From contig JAEYZB010000278.1 in assembly GCA_023428205.1 (NCBI GenBank), positions 1 to 5,143 on the forward strand: a DNA stretch of 5,143 nucleotides. Reading direction: 5' to 3'. The translations under genes were made by a program, and so were the position numbers. The notes beneath the pieces are model-generated. The model was given only the letters and a program-made list of their open reading frames with translations. It had not been told where the DNA came from and did not search any database. This document shows, in pieces, positions 1 through 5,143 of this stretch; positions within the stretch are counted from its first letter, which is position 1, and every line of letters starts with the position of its first letter. The stretch is from Bacteroidota bacterium. Lineage in GTDB: Bacteria > Bacteroidota > Bacteroidia > Chitinophagales > LD1.

Positions 1-501
1 GACGAAGGACGCGATGCCGATACGGTTTCCCGCTTGATTTCTAATGCAAAAACCGTAATCCATCCTTCTGTTTACGAATTGCAATTGCCCGCTTCACCCA
101 ACATTGCCGCCAATGCCGAAAATGTAACGCTGGATTTAGAAAAAATCATGATTCCCGAAACAGAAAACGATTTGATTATTGAAGGTGCCGGAGGCTTGCT
201 TGTTCCATTAACGAATGATAGAACCTATTTAGATTTTGTACTGAAACACCGTTTATCGGTTATCGTTGTCATTAGCTCGTATTTGGGTTGTATCAATCAC
301 TCGTTGCTGACCTTTTCGGTTTTGAAACAACATAATATCCCGGTGGTGTGCGCTGTCCTGAATGGAAACTTTGACGAGGAAGTAAAAAACACAATACAAC
401 ATTTCATAAATGTTCCATTTATCGAAATTGAACAAAATGAACAGGTTGACAAGGATTTTGTGAGCCGTGAAGCCAAAAAAGTGCGAAATTTCTTTAGCTG
501 A
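1..501 (+). CDS. bioD: Dethiobiotin synthetase BioD, 5' end cut off by the window edge
   Basis: BioD is a cytoplasmic P-loop enzyme that closes the ureido ring of dethiobiotin from 7,8-diaminopelargonic acid, CO2 and ATP, the penultimate step of biotin synthesis. The frame is open from base 1 and 166 residues are visible. BioD is usually a little over 200 residues, so roughly 40 N-terminal residues, including the Walker A loop, lie outside the window. Visible landmarks are LPASPNIAA, matching the family's SPH-like segment, then [12 protein letters not shown], the conserved EGAGG loop, then [11 protein letters not shown], nearly the same as LGCINHAMLT in E. coli BioD. A TTG at base 34 is in frame but is not a real start, because the family similarity continues upstream of it. 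Other bio genes may lie to the left. The next gene, tatA, is unrelated. The identification is firm; only the N-terminus is unseen. Confidence 0.93.
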   Translation, partial: DEGRDADTVSRLISNAKTVIHPSVYELQLPASPNIAANAENVTLDLEKIMIPETENDLIIEGAGGLLVPLTNDRTYLDFVLKHRLSVIVVISSYLGCINHSLLTFSVLKQHNIPVVCAVLNGNFDEEVKNTIQHFINVPFIEIEQNEQVDKDFVSREAKKVRNFFS

Positions 502-504
502 GAA

Positions 505-558
505 TTCGTAAAGTTTATAAAGTTCGTAAAGAAGTTGAAGCTGAGAAGTTGAGAGTTG
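505..558. repeat. Short tandem repeats in the bioD-tatA gap
   Basis: Right after the bioD stop there are three head-to-tail 9-bp units: TTCGTAAAG (505-513), TTTATAAAG (514-522) and TTCGTAAAG (523-531). The outer two are identical and the middle one differs at two positions. A second motif, GAAGTTGA, occurs at 531-538 and 545-552, followed by the related GAGAGTTG at 551-558. Neither part encodes anything convincing. From memory, similar TAAAGTT and GTTGAGAAGTTGAG strings occur between genes in many Bacteroidota genomes, but their role is unknown to me. The repeats lie 36 bp or more ahead of the likely tatA start and could overlap its promoter. Confidence 0.6.
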
Positions 559-593
559 GGAAAAAAGCCTATTTTTACAAAAATTTCAAGACT

Positions 594-806
594 ATGTTTG
601 GTATGGGAACAACGGAAATCATTTTGATTATTGCAGTCGTTTTATTGCTTTTTGGCGGTAAAAAAATCCCTGAATTGATGCGTGGCATCGGGCAGGGTGT
701 CCGCGAATTCAACGCTGCAAAATCAAATTTAAAGCAAGAGTTGGAAGAAGGAATGAAACAGAAACCAACTCCTGTTCAACCGGTTGAAAAAAAAGAGGAG
801 GCTTAA
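594..806 (+). CDS. tatA: Sec-independent protein translocase subunit TatA (TatA/E family)
   Basis: TatA is the small membrane protein that polymerises around the TatBC receptor to carry folded proteins with twin-arginine signals across the inner membrane. From the ATG at 594 the product is 70 residues, normal for the family. Residues about 6-20 ([15 protein letters not shown]) form the single transmembrane helix. The FGG hinge follows, then the amphipathic helix [17 protein letters not shown], and a charged, Pro/Gln/Glu-rich cytoplasmic tail ending in KKEEA. I chose 594 because MFGMGTTEI matches usual TatA N-termini. A TTG at 549 is in frame but would add 15 unrelated residues translated partly from intergenic repeat. 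There is no clear Shine-Dalgarno site. A loose -7-like TATTTTTA lies at 570-577. No tatC is next to it, so this is a stand-alone tatA. The gene ends at a strong terminator. Confidence 0.93.
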   Translation: MFGMGTTEIILIIAVVLLLFGGKKIPELMRGIGQGVREFNAAKSNLKQELEEGMKQKPTPVQPVEKKEEA

Positions 807-833
807 GTCTGTTCTTTTAAAATAATCTTTATT

Positions 834-863
834 GGGCGATTGAATTCGCCCTTTTTTTATTTT
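834..863 (+). terminator. Rho-independent terminator after tatA
   Basis: A perfect 6-bp G/C-rich stem, GGGCGA (834-839) with TCGCCC (846-851), closes a 6-nt loop. It is followed directly by seven T (852-858), one A and four more T. This is a textbook intrinsic terminator 27 bp past the tatA stop, and it should separate tatA from gatA. Confidence 0.88.
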
Positions 864-883
864 GTCCTAAAAAAGAAATTTAC

Positions 884-2302
884 GTGAGTTCTTATAAAAC
901 AATTTCCGCTATACAAAAAGCGCTTTCTGCAGAGCAGACAACCATTGAAAATTTGGTTGCTGATTATTTAAACAATATTGAAGCAAAAAAACAATTGAAT
1001 GCTTTCTTGGAAGTATTTGCCGATGAAGCTGCGCAACGCGCAAAAGAATTGGACGCCAAACGCAAAGGGGGCGAAAAAACGGGCAGGTTGCACGGTTTGG
1101 TGATTGGCATTAAAGACAATATTTGCTACAAAAACCATAAGGTTTCTGCGGCTTCCAAAATACTGGAAGGTTTTGTTTCTATCTATAGCTCAACGGCCGT
1201 AGAACGTTTGCTGGCAGAAGATGCCGTAATTATCGGACGACTGAACTGCGATGAATTTGCGATGGGTTCGAGTAACGAAAACTCGGCATACGGCACGGTA
1301 AAAAATGTATTGGATGAAACCCGCGTACCGGGCGGTTCTTCGGGAGGTTCGGCTGTGGCGGTGCAAGCCAATTTGTGCCACGCAACCCTGGGTTCCGACA
1401 CAGGCGGTTCTATTCGCCAGCCGGCTTCTTTTTGCGGTGTGGTGGGGGTGAAACCGACTTACGGTCGTGTGTCGCGCCACGGCTTATTGGCATACGCTTC
1501 TTCGTTCGACCAAATCGGTCCTTTGACCCATTCTGTGGAAGATTCCGCTTTGATTTTGGAAGTGATTAGCGGCAGCGATGAGTTTGACAGCACAGCTTCA
1601 CAAAAAACTGTTCCCAACTATACTTCGGAAACCTTTGATGGAAAAGCAAAAATTGCCATTTTAAAAAATACGATTGACCACCCGGGTATTCATGCAGACG
1701 TTCGAAAAAGCACCGAAGAATTCATTGCAAAACTGAAAGAAAGCGGACACACGATTGAAGAAGTGGAATTTGATTTAATGGGCCATTTGATTGGCGCATA
1801 TTATGTTTTGACCACAGCAGAAGCCTCGTCAAATCTTGCACGATATGATGGAGTACATTTCGGTTTCCGTTCGCCAAACGCGGTGGATATGGAATCGGTT
1901 TATAAAAAATCGCGCAGCGAAGGTTTTGGCAAAGAAGTGAAAAACCGCATTATGCTGGGAACGTTCGTTTTGAGTTCCGGCTACTATGATGCCTACTATT
2001 CTAAAGCGCAAAAAGTGCGCAGAATTTTACACGACCAAATTCGGGGTATTCTGAGTAAATATGATTTTATCCTCACTCCTACTGCACCAAGTGTAGCGTT
2101 CAAGATGGGCGAAAAAACCAGCGACCCTGTAGAAATGTACTTAGCCGATATTTTCACAGTGTTGGCGAATTTGGTAGCGATTCCGGCTATTTCATTGCCA
2201 GCCGCAAAAGACGCGCAAGGCTTGCCGATTGGTATGCAGTTGATGAGCGATAAATTTACGGAAGGAAAACTATTAGCGTTCTCAAAATCGCTGGGATTTT
2301 AA
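884..2302 (+). CDS. gatA: Glu-tRNA(Gln)/Asp-tRNA(Asn) amidotransferase subunit A
   Basis: GatA hydrolyses glutamine and passes ammonia to GatB, which converts Glu-tRNA(Gln), and often Asp-tRNA(Asn), to the correctly amidated forms in the cytoplasm. The product is 472 residues, close to the usual length. It is an amidase-signature protein: Lys77 in GIKDN, Ser152 in GGSSGGSA and Ser176 in GSDTGGSIRQPA form the Ser-cisSer-Lys triad, with the same spacing as in S. aureus GatA (79/154/178). The stretches NCDEFAMGSSNENSAYGT (121-138) and KPTYGRVSRHGLLAYASS (190-207) separate GatA from general amidases. The start is a GTG at 884; no ATG lies nearby upstream in frame, and MSSYKTISAIQKAL fits a typical N-terminal helix. 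No Shine-Dalgarno is evident. The start is only about 20 bp beyond the upstream terminator's T-tract, so its promoter must lie within or very near that terminator. gatB and gatC are not adjacent, a common arrangement in this phylum. Confidence 0.95.
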   Translation: MSSYKTISAIQKALSAEQTTIENLVADYLNNIEAKKQLNAFLEVFADEAAQRAKELDAKRKGGEKTGRLHGLVIGIKDNICYKNHKVSAASKILEGFVSIYSSTAVERLLAEDAVIIGRLNCDEFAMGSSNENSAYGTVKNVLDETRVPGGSSGGSAVAVQANLCHATLGSDTGGSIRQPASFCGVVGVKPTYGRVSRHGLLAYASSFDQIGPLTHSVEDSALILEVISGSDEFDSTASQKTVPNYTSETFDGKAKIAILKNTIDHPGIHADVRKSTEEFIAKLKESGHTIEEVEFDLMGHLIGAYYVLTTAEASSNLARYDGVHFGFRSPNAVDMESVYKKSRSEGFGKEVKNRIMLGTFVLSSGYYDAYYSKAQKVRRILHDQIRGILSKYDFILTPTAPSVAFKMGEKTSDPVEMYLADIFTVLANLVAIPAISLPAAKDAQGLPIGMQLMSDKFTEGKLLAFSKSLGF

Positions 2303-2309
2303 TTTTTTC

Positions 2310-2392
2310 AACCACAAAACATAAAGAGTTCTACACAAAAAACACGAAGAAACCTTTGTGTTCTTTGCGATTTCGTTGCGTGCTTTGTGGTT
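2310..2392. repeat. 83-bp imperfect palindrome between convergent genes
   Basis: The ends are a perfect 9-bp inverted repeat, AACCACAAA (2310-2318) and TTTGTGGTT (2384-2392). The centre is a second hairpin, 2334-2349 against 2354-2369, with a 4-nt loop AAAC; 14 of 16 positions pair, counting one G-T, and the two exceptions are A-C. Read on the minus strand those A-C mismatches become U-G wobbles, so the RNA of that strand pairs slightly better. Both arms are built from CACAAAG-like words. The element starts 8 bp after the gatA stop and ends 7 bp before the stop of the convergent DUF4286 gene, so it occupies almost the whole gap. It may act as a shared transcript 3' end, but neither side has a clean T-tract. 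From memory, similar ACCACAAAG-type palindromes recur between genes in Bacteroidota. It contains no credible gene. Confidence 0.75.
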
Positions 2393-2398
2393 AGCTTT

Positions 2399-2701
2399 CT
2401 ATACCTCGCGTAACAAGGTACGGTGCGACACGAATTTATCAGGAAACAAATTTTTAGCCTCTTGTTGCAACTGCGGTGCGTGGTTGCTTTTATAATCAAA
2501 GTAATCGTTCAGGGTATTTGCGAAATACTGTACTGCATAACTGATGCCGTCCGTTTGGTCTTCTTCCAAAATGCGAAACACATTAAACTTTACAAACGAA
2601 CCGGTTTCCATTACGCGCGGAATATGGTCTTCTTTCAACCAACGCAACCAAATTTCGTGTATATCCAAATCTACTTTCGTAGTAACATTATAAACTATCA
2701 T
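2399..2701 (-). CDS. DUF4286 family protein
   Basis: This 100-residue protein has the full length and pattern of the DUF4286 family, small proteins common in Bacteroidota with no known biochemical role. Visible landmarks are the N-terminal strand MIVYNVTTKVDLDI, the Trp-rich helix IWLRWLKEDHIP (Trp18, Trp21), the strand SYAVQYF (54-60), the HAP motif (74-76) and a C-terminal FVSHRTLL strand. There is no signal peptide or membrane segment, so it is probably cytoplasmic. The alternating strand/helix pattern would fit a small ferredoxin-like or dimeric alpha/beta-barrel fold; that is my inference. It lies 52 bp downstream of the hotdog gene on the same strand, so the two could be co-transcribed, although a weak promoter of its own is possible in the gap. 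The family call is good; the function is unknown. Confidence 0.82.
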   Translation of the reverse strand: MIVYNVTTKVDLDIHEIWLRWLKEDHIPRVMETGSFVKFNVFRILEEDQTDGISYAVQYFANTLNDYFDYKSNHAPQLQQEAKNLFPDKFVSHRTLLREV

Positions 2702-2705
2702 AAAG

Positions 2706-2736
2706 TAAAACTATAAGGATTTGGCGATTTGACAAT
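2706..2736 (-). promoter_or_regulatory. Possible Bacteroidota-type promoter for the DUF4286 gene
   Basis: On the minus strand ATTG (plus coordinates 2733-2736) stands 19 bp ahead of TAGTTTTA (2706-2713). This approximates the Bacteroidota -33 TTTG / -7 TAnnTTTG pair with one mismatch in each box and the usual spacing. The -7 box ends 4 bp before the ATG, so a transcript from it would have almost no leader. The sequence is AT-rich, so chance matches are likely. Confidence 0.25.
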
Positions 2737-2753
2737 GAAAGAAATCTGATGAC

Positions 2754-3116
2754 TCAACTCTTCAATATTGCTTTCAATTTCAAGAATATTACATTCTCTT
2801 TATGAATAGAGGCATTCAATGATAAGCCGTTTTCCGCTTCCGAAAAATCCAATTGTACAGCTAAATCAGCATTTTCTTCAGGATTGACAAATGACAAAAA
2901 CTTTACCGAAAGCACATTCGTTATTTGATAGTTCTTTTGTAAAACCGCATTCAAAATTTCGGTGCACAATTGAATTTGACAAACGCCCGGCAACACCGGT
3001 GTTTGCGGAAAATGTCCTTTGAAAATGGCGTGTTGAGGATTGAGTAAAACACTTGTCTGTATTGAATTTCCGGCAAGCGTTGAGTTTTCTATCCTGTATA
3101 AATCGTTTAGCAACAT
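2754..3116 (-). CDS. FabZ-like hotdog-fold protein (3-hydroxyacyl-ACP dehydratase-like)
   Basis: This 120-residue protein resembles the FabZ/FabA group of hotdog enzymes, which dehydrate 3-hydroxyacyl-ACP in fatty-acid or polyene synthesis. The key segment is HAIFKGHFPQTPVLPGVCQIQL (residues 29-50), matching the FabZ active-site strand and helix HFPGxPxMPGVLxxEAMAQ. His35 aligns with the catalytic histidine. The position 14 residues later, Glu in FabZ and Asp in FabA, is Gln49 here, so classic dehydratase chemistry is uncertain. The rest fits a single hotdog domain with no second domain, signal peptide or membrane helix. It is shorter than FabZ (about 140-150 residues). It heads a minus-strand pair with the DUF4286 gene and is divergent from the S41 peptidase gene. 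No acyl carrier protein or ketosynthase gene is visible, so its pathway cannot be read from context. It could instead be an acyl-ACP binding or thioesterase-like relative. Confidence 0.75.
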   Translation of the reverse strand: MLLNDLYRIENSTLAGNSIQTSVLLNPQHAIFKGHFPQTPVLPGVCQIQLCTEILNAVLQKNYQITNVLSVKFLSFVNPEENADLAVQLDFSEAENGLSLNASIHKENVIFLKLKAILKS

Positions 3117-3121
3117 AAATA

Positions 3122-3129
3122 CAAAAATA
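3122..3129 (-). promoter_or_regulatory. -7 promoter element of the hotdog gene
   Basis: On the minus strand TATTTTTG is an exact match to the Bacteroidota -7 consensus TAnnTTTG, and it ends 5 bp before the ATG at 3116. I do not see a clear TTTG at the -33 position. If active, transcription would begin at or within a few bases of the start codon, giving a leaderless or near-leaderless mRNA. Confidence 0.4.
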
Positions 3130-3188
3130 GCAAAGCCTCCAAAAAAACGAGCATTTTTAATTACGTTCGCTCAATTATTTGTTTTACG

Positions 3189-4889
3189 ATGAAGATAATG
3201 AAAGTTGGGCTGCTGTTTGGAATGTTGTTTGTGACGCTACAAGCTTTTGCGCAGCAAAAAATGAATCAAGGCGATAAATTGAAAGACTTTTTCCAAAAGT
3301 TAGACCAATTTTATACAGACTCCATTAGCCAGGATAAACAAGAAAAAATGGCCGATTTGGCCATCGTGAAAATGCTGGAAGAACTCGACCCGCACTCGTC
3401 ATACGAACCGCAGCGGGACGTAAAAAAAGCAGATGAACCGATGGTCGGAAATTTTGAAGGAATCGGGGTGACATTTCAACTTTGGAAAGACACCATTCTA
3501 ATTTCAGAAGTGATTTCGGGCGGTCCTTCGCAAAAAATCGGATTGCAAGAAGGTGACCGCATTGTGAAGATAAATGACACAATAGTTGCCGGAATAAAAA
3601 TTTCGCAGAATGATGTGGTAAAAAAATTGCGCGGTAAAAAAGGCACGCAAGTGAACATAAGCGTTGCCCGAAGAAGTTCAAAAGAACTATTGGAATTTAC
3701 CATTACACGCGACAAGATTCCGGTGTATTCTGTTGAAACATCGTATATGGCAACACCGACTACCGGCTACATTCGCATTATTCGTTTTTCAGCAACCACT
3801 ATGGAAGAATTTAAAAAAGCAGTGGGAAAACTGAAAGCCGAAGGAATGCAAAATCTGATTATGGATATGCAAGGAAACAGTGGCGGCTATTTGGCTACCG
3901 CTATAAGTCTGTGTAATGAATTTCTTTCACAAAGTGGAGAACTGATTGTTTATACCGAAGGGTTACATTCCAAAAAAGCGGATTATTTCAGCGATGGGAA
4001 AGGGACGCTTGCTACCGGAAAATTGATTGTGCTTGTGGATGAATACTCGGCCTCGGCTTCAGAAATTTTCGCAGGCTGCATGCAAGACCTCGACCGTGCA
4101 TTAATTGTAGGCAGACGTTCGTTCGGGAAAGGGTTAGTGCAGTTTCCATATTACTTTACGGATGGTTCGCGCGTGAAACTCACAGTGGCGCATTATTACA
4201 CACCAAGCGGTCGTTGCATTCAGCGTCCATATAGCGAAGGCAATAAAAAAGATTATCTGGACGAAATCAGCAATCGCTTCAAAGCCGGAGAAGTGTACGG
4301 TGCGGATACGTTTCATTTTCCTGATTCGCTGCTGTTTTATACCAAAAATAAACGCAAAGTGTATGGCGGTGGTGGCGTGTTTCCCGATGTATATGTGCCG
4401 CTCGATACTTCGCTGAATTCGGAATACTATCAGCAAATTCGCAGAAAAGGATTGCTGAATAATTTTTGCACAGAATATGTGGACGTGAACCGTGATTCGC
4501 TCAAAAAACGCTTTCCAACGGCTGATGATTTCATTCAACATTTTGACTCGCGCAAAGAAGTCGTGGATTCGCTTTTCGCCAAAGCAGACTTAGATTCTAT
4601 AAAACGCGACAGCGCACAAATAGCGCGCTCCATGCCACTTTTCGTGAACCAAACGAAAAGTTTGATTGCGCGAAATTTGTTTGACAATACTGCGTTTTGG
4701 CGCATCAATAACGAACAAAACAACAGCTATCAAAAAGCGTTAGCCGTAATGGAATCAGATAAGTTTGCCATCCTCACACCGGATAAAAAAACGCTAAAAA
4801 AAGCGGAAAAAGAATTAGAGAAAAAAGCGAAGGTTCAGACAAATAAGAGCAAGGAAAAGGTGGGTGGAAAAAACGAGGAGAAGAAGTGA
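3189..4889 (+). CDS. Secreted C-terminal processing peptidase, S41 family with PDZ domain
   Basis: Peptidases of the Prc/CtpA type cut proteins near their C-termini in the envelope, often to control envelope or cell-wall enzymes. The 566-residue product begins with a Sec signal peptide (about 1-21, likely cleaved after AFA), so it is probably periplasmic. After a helical region carrying LDPHSSY (66-72), the PDZ domain spans about 87-170, with FEGIGVTF and the GLQEGDRIVKIND core. The S41 catalytic domain follows, about 175-345. Ser289 in SASASE, Lys314 in SFGKG and Gln318 match the Ser-Lys-Gln triad spacing of B. subtilis CtpB (309/334/338), so it should be active. Residues 345-530 form a long C-terminal extension, and the last 30 or so are Lys/Glu-rich. 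The ATG at 3189 is used; an ATG three codons on would also leave a signal peptide. No Shine-Dalgarno is seen. It is transcribed alone, divergent from the hotdog gene. Its substrate is unknown. Confidence 0.93.
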   Translation: MKIMKVGLLFGMLFVTLQAFAQQKMNQGDKLKDFFQKLDQFYTDSISQDKQEKMADLAIVKMLEELDPHSSYEPQRDVKKADEPMVGNFEGIGVTFQLWKDTILISEVISGGPSQKIGLQEGDRIVKINDTIVAGIKISQNDVVKKLRGKKGTQVNISVARRSSKELLEFTITRDKIPVYSVETSYMATPTTGYIRIIRFSATTMEEFKKAVGKLKAEGMQNLIMDMQGNSGGYLATAISLCNEFLSQSGELIVYTEGLHSKKADYFSDGKGTLATGKLIVLVDEYSASASEIFAGCMQDLDRALIVGRRSFGKGLVQFPYYFTDGSRVKLTVAHYYTPSGRCIQRPYSEGNKKDYLDEISNRFKAGEVYGADTFHFPDSLLFYTKNKRKVYGGGGVFPDVYVPLDTSLNSEYYQQIRRKGLLNNFCTEYVDVNRDSLKKRFPTADDFIQHFDSRKEVVDSLFAKADLDSIKRDSAQIARSMPLFVNQTKSLIARNLFDNTAFWRINNEQNNSYQKALAVMESDKFAILTPDKKTLKKAEKELEKKAKVQTNKSKEKVGGKNEEKK

Positions 4890-4914
4890 AAAAACGGCAC
4901 TTTTTGCGTTTTTT
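4889..4914 (+). terminator. A/T-rich terminator-like hairpin after the S41 peptidase gene
   Basis: AAAAAAC (4889-4895) pairs with GTTTTTT (4908-4914). After a one-base bulge (G4896), GCA (4897-4899) pairs with TGC (4905-4907) around a 5-nt loop. The stem begins at the last base of the stop codon. The six T that would form the U-tract are also the 3' arm, a common layout in terminators with an A-tract. The lower stem is all A-T, so it may be weak. It could also work for transcripts coming from the right. Confidence 0.55.
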
Positions 4915-4946
4915 CGGCTTCTCTTTTGAAGTTATATATTTACGCT

Positions 4947-5143
4947 ATGGCGAAAAGCAAAACACTCAGTTTTGAGATTGATAGACTAACCAACTCTATT
5001 GAAAACGCTTATTCGGGCGAGAGTTTTCCTACGGAAGTTTCACTCCTAACCAAAGCTGACTTGAAAAACATTACTAAGAAAAATGGTTGGCTGTTTGATT
5101 GGAAAGCAGAGATGAAACGAGCCAAACGCGAAGTGTATAAACT
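4947..5143 (+). CDS. Unidentified protein, N-terminal 65 residues only
   Basis: An ATG at 4947 opens a frame that runs off the right edge after 65 full codons with no stop. The product begins MAKSKTLSFEIDRLTNSIEN and continues with EVSLLTKADLKNITKKNGWLFDWKAE in two adjoining stretches, ending in REVYKL. It is hydrophilic, with no signal peptide or membrane segment. The DRLTNSIEN and NGWLFDW phrases remind me of a family of uncharacterised Bacteroidota proteins, possibly with an acetyltransferase-like fold, but this is recollection and I give no function. A -7-like TATATTTA at 4935-4942 ends 4 bp before the ATG, again suggesting a very short leader. It lies 57 bp past the S41 peptidase stop, beyond the terminator-like hairpin. 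Codon use resembles the other genes, which supports real coding. Confidence 0.7.
   Translation, partial: MAKSKTLSFEIDRLTNSIENAYSGESFPTEVSLLTKADLKNITKKNGWLFDWKAEMKRAKREVYK

Noticed and set aside
549..593. TTG-started extension of tatA by 15 residues
   Set aside because: The added residues come from repeat-like intergenic sequence and do not resemble TatA N-termini; the ATG at 594 gives the standard MFGxGTTEI start.
1183..1569. Open frames on both strands inside gatA
   Set aside because: They overlap the most conserved part of gatA, including its catalytic motifs, and show no recognisable protein features.
2308..2499. Minus-strand frame over the palindrome
   Set aside because: It is a translation of the inverted repeat plus an out-of-frame part of the DUF4286 gene, low in complexity and without a family match.
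2423..2716. Plus-strand frame of 97 residues opposite DUF4286
   Set aside because: It is the antisense shadow of a recognised family and converges oddly with gatA; nothing in it looks like a known protein.
3149..3172. GAGC / GCTC inverted repeat in the divergent promoter region
   Set aside because: Only 4 bp pair around a 16-nt spacer; this is expected by chance and I would not call it an operator.
4134..4541. Minus-strand frame of 135 residues inside the S41 peptidase gene
   Set aside because: The peptidase reading frame is well supported across this stretch; the antisense frame has no recognisable motif.

Overview
The window looks like ordinary chromosome from a member of the Bacteroidota, most likely the Chitinophagales/Sphingobacteriales side. 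The reasons are the moderately AT-rich sequence, the scarcity of Shine-Dalgarno sites before genes, several matches to the Bacteroidota -7 promoter element TAnnTTTG just upstream of start codons, and a gene set with typical Bacteroidota forms (DUF4286, an S41 peptidase with a signal peptide, a stand-alone gatA). The phylum is inferred from protein style and signals, not from a marker gene.

Layout, left to right. The C-terminal three quarters of bioD (dethiobiotin synthetase) runs in from the left edge. A 92-bp gap with short tandem repeats precedes tatA, the membrane subunit of the Tat protein exporter. A strong intrinsic terminator follows. Next is gatA, the glutaminase subunit of the tRNA-dependent amidotransferase, starting at a GTG close behind that terminator. 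gatA converges on a minus-strand pair: a small FabZ-like hotdog protein and, downstream of it, a DUF4286 protein. An 83-bp imperfect palindrome fills most of the gap between the two convergent stop codons. Divergent from the hotdog gene is a long gene for a secreted C-terminal processing peptidase (S41 family, PDZ domain). It ends at an A/T-rich hairpin. A truncated ORF of a family that I only vaguely recall begins near the right edge.

The genes are mostly unrelated housekeeping functions: biotin synthesis, protein export, tRNA charging and envelope proteolysis. Only the hotdog/DUF4286 pair looks like a possible two-gene unit of unclear role. I see no mobile element, CRISPR array, tRNA or rRNA, and no convincing new multi-gene system. 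The points most worth a second look are the intergenic palindrome, the short tandem repeats before tatA, and the glutamine found where FabZ-type dehydratases carry their catalytic acid.
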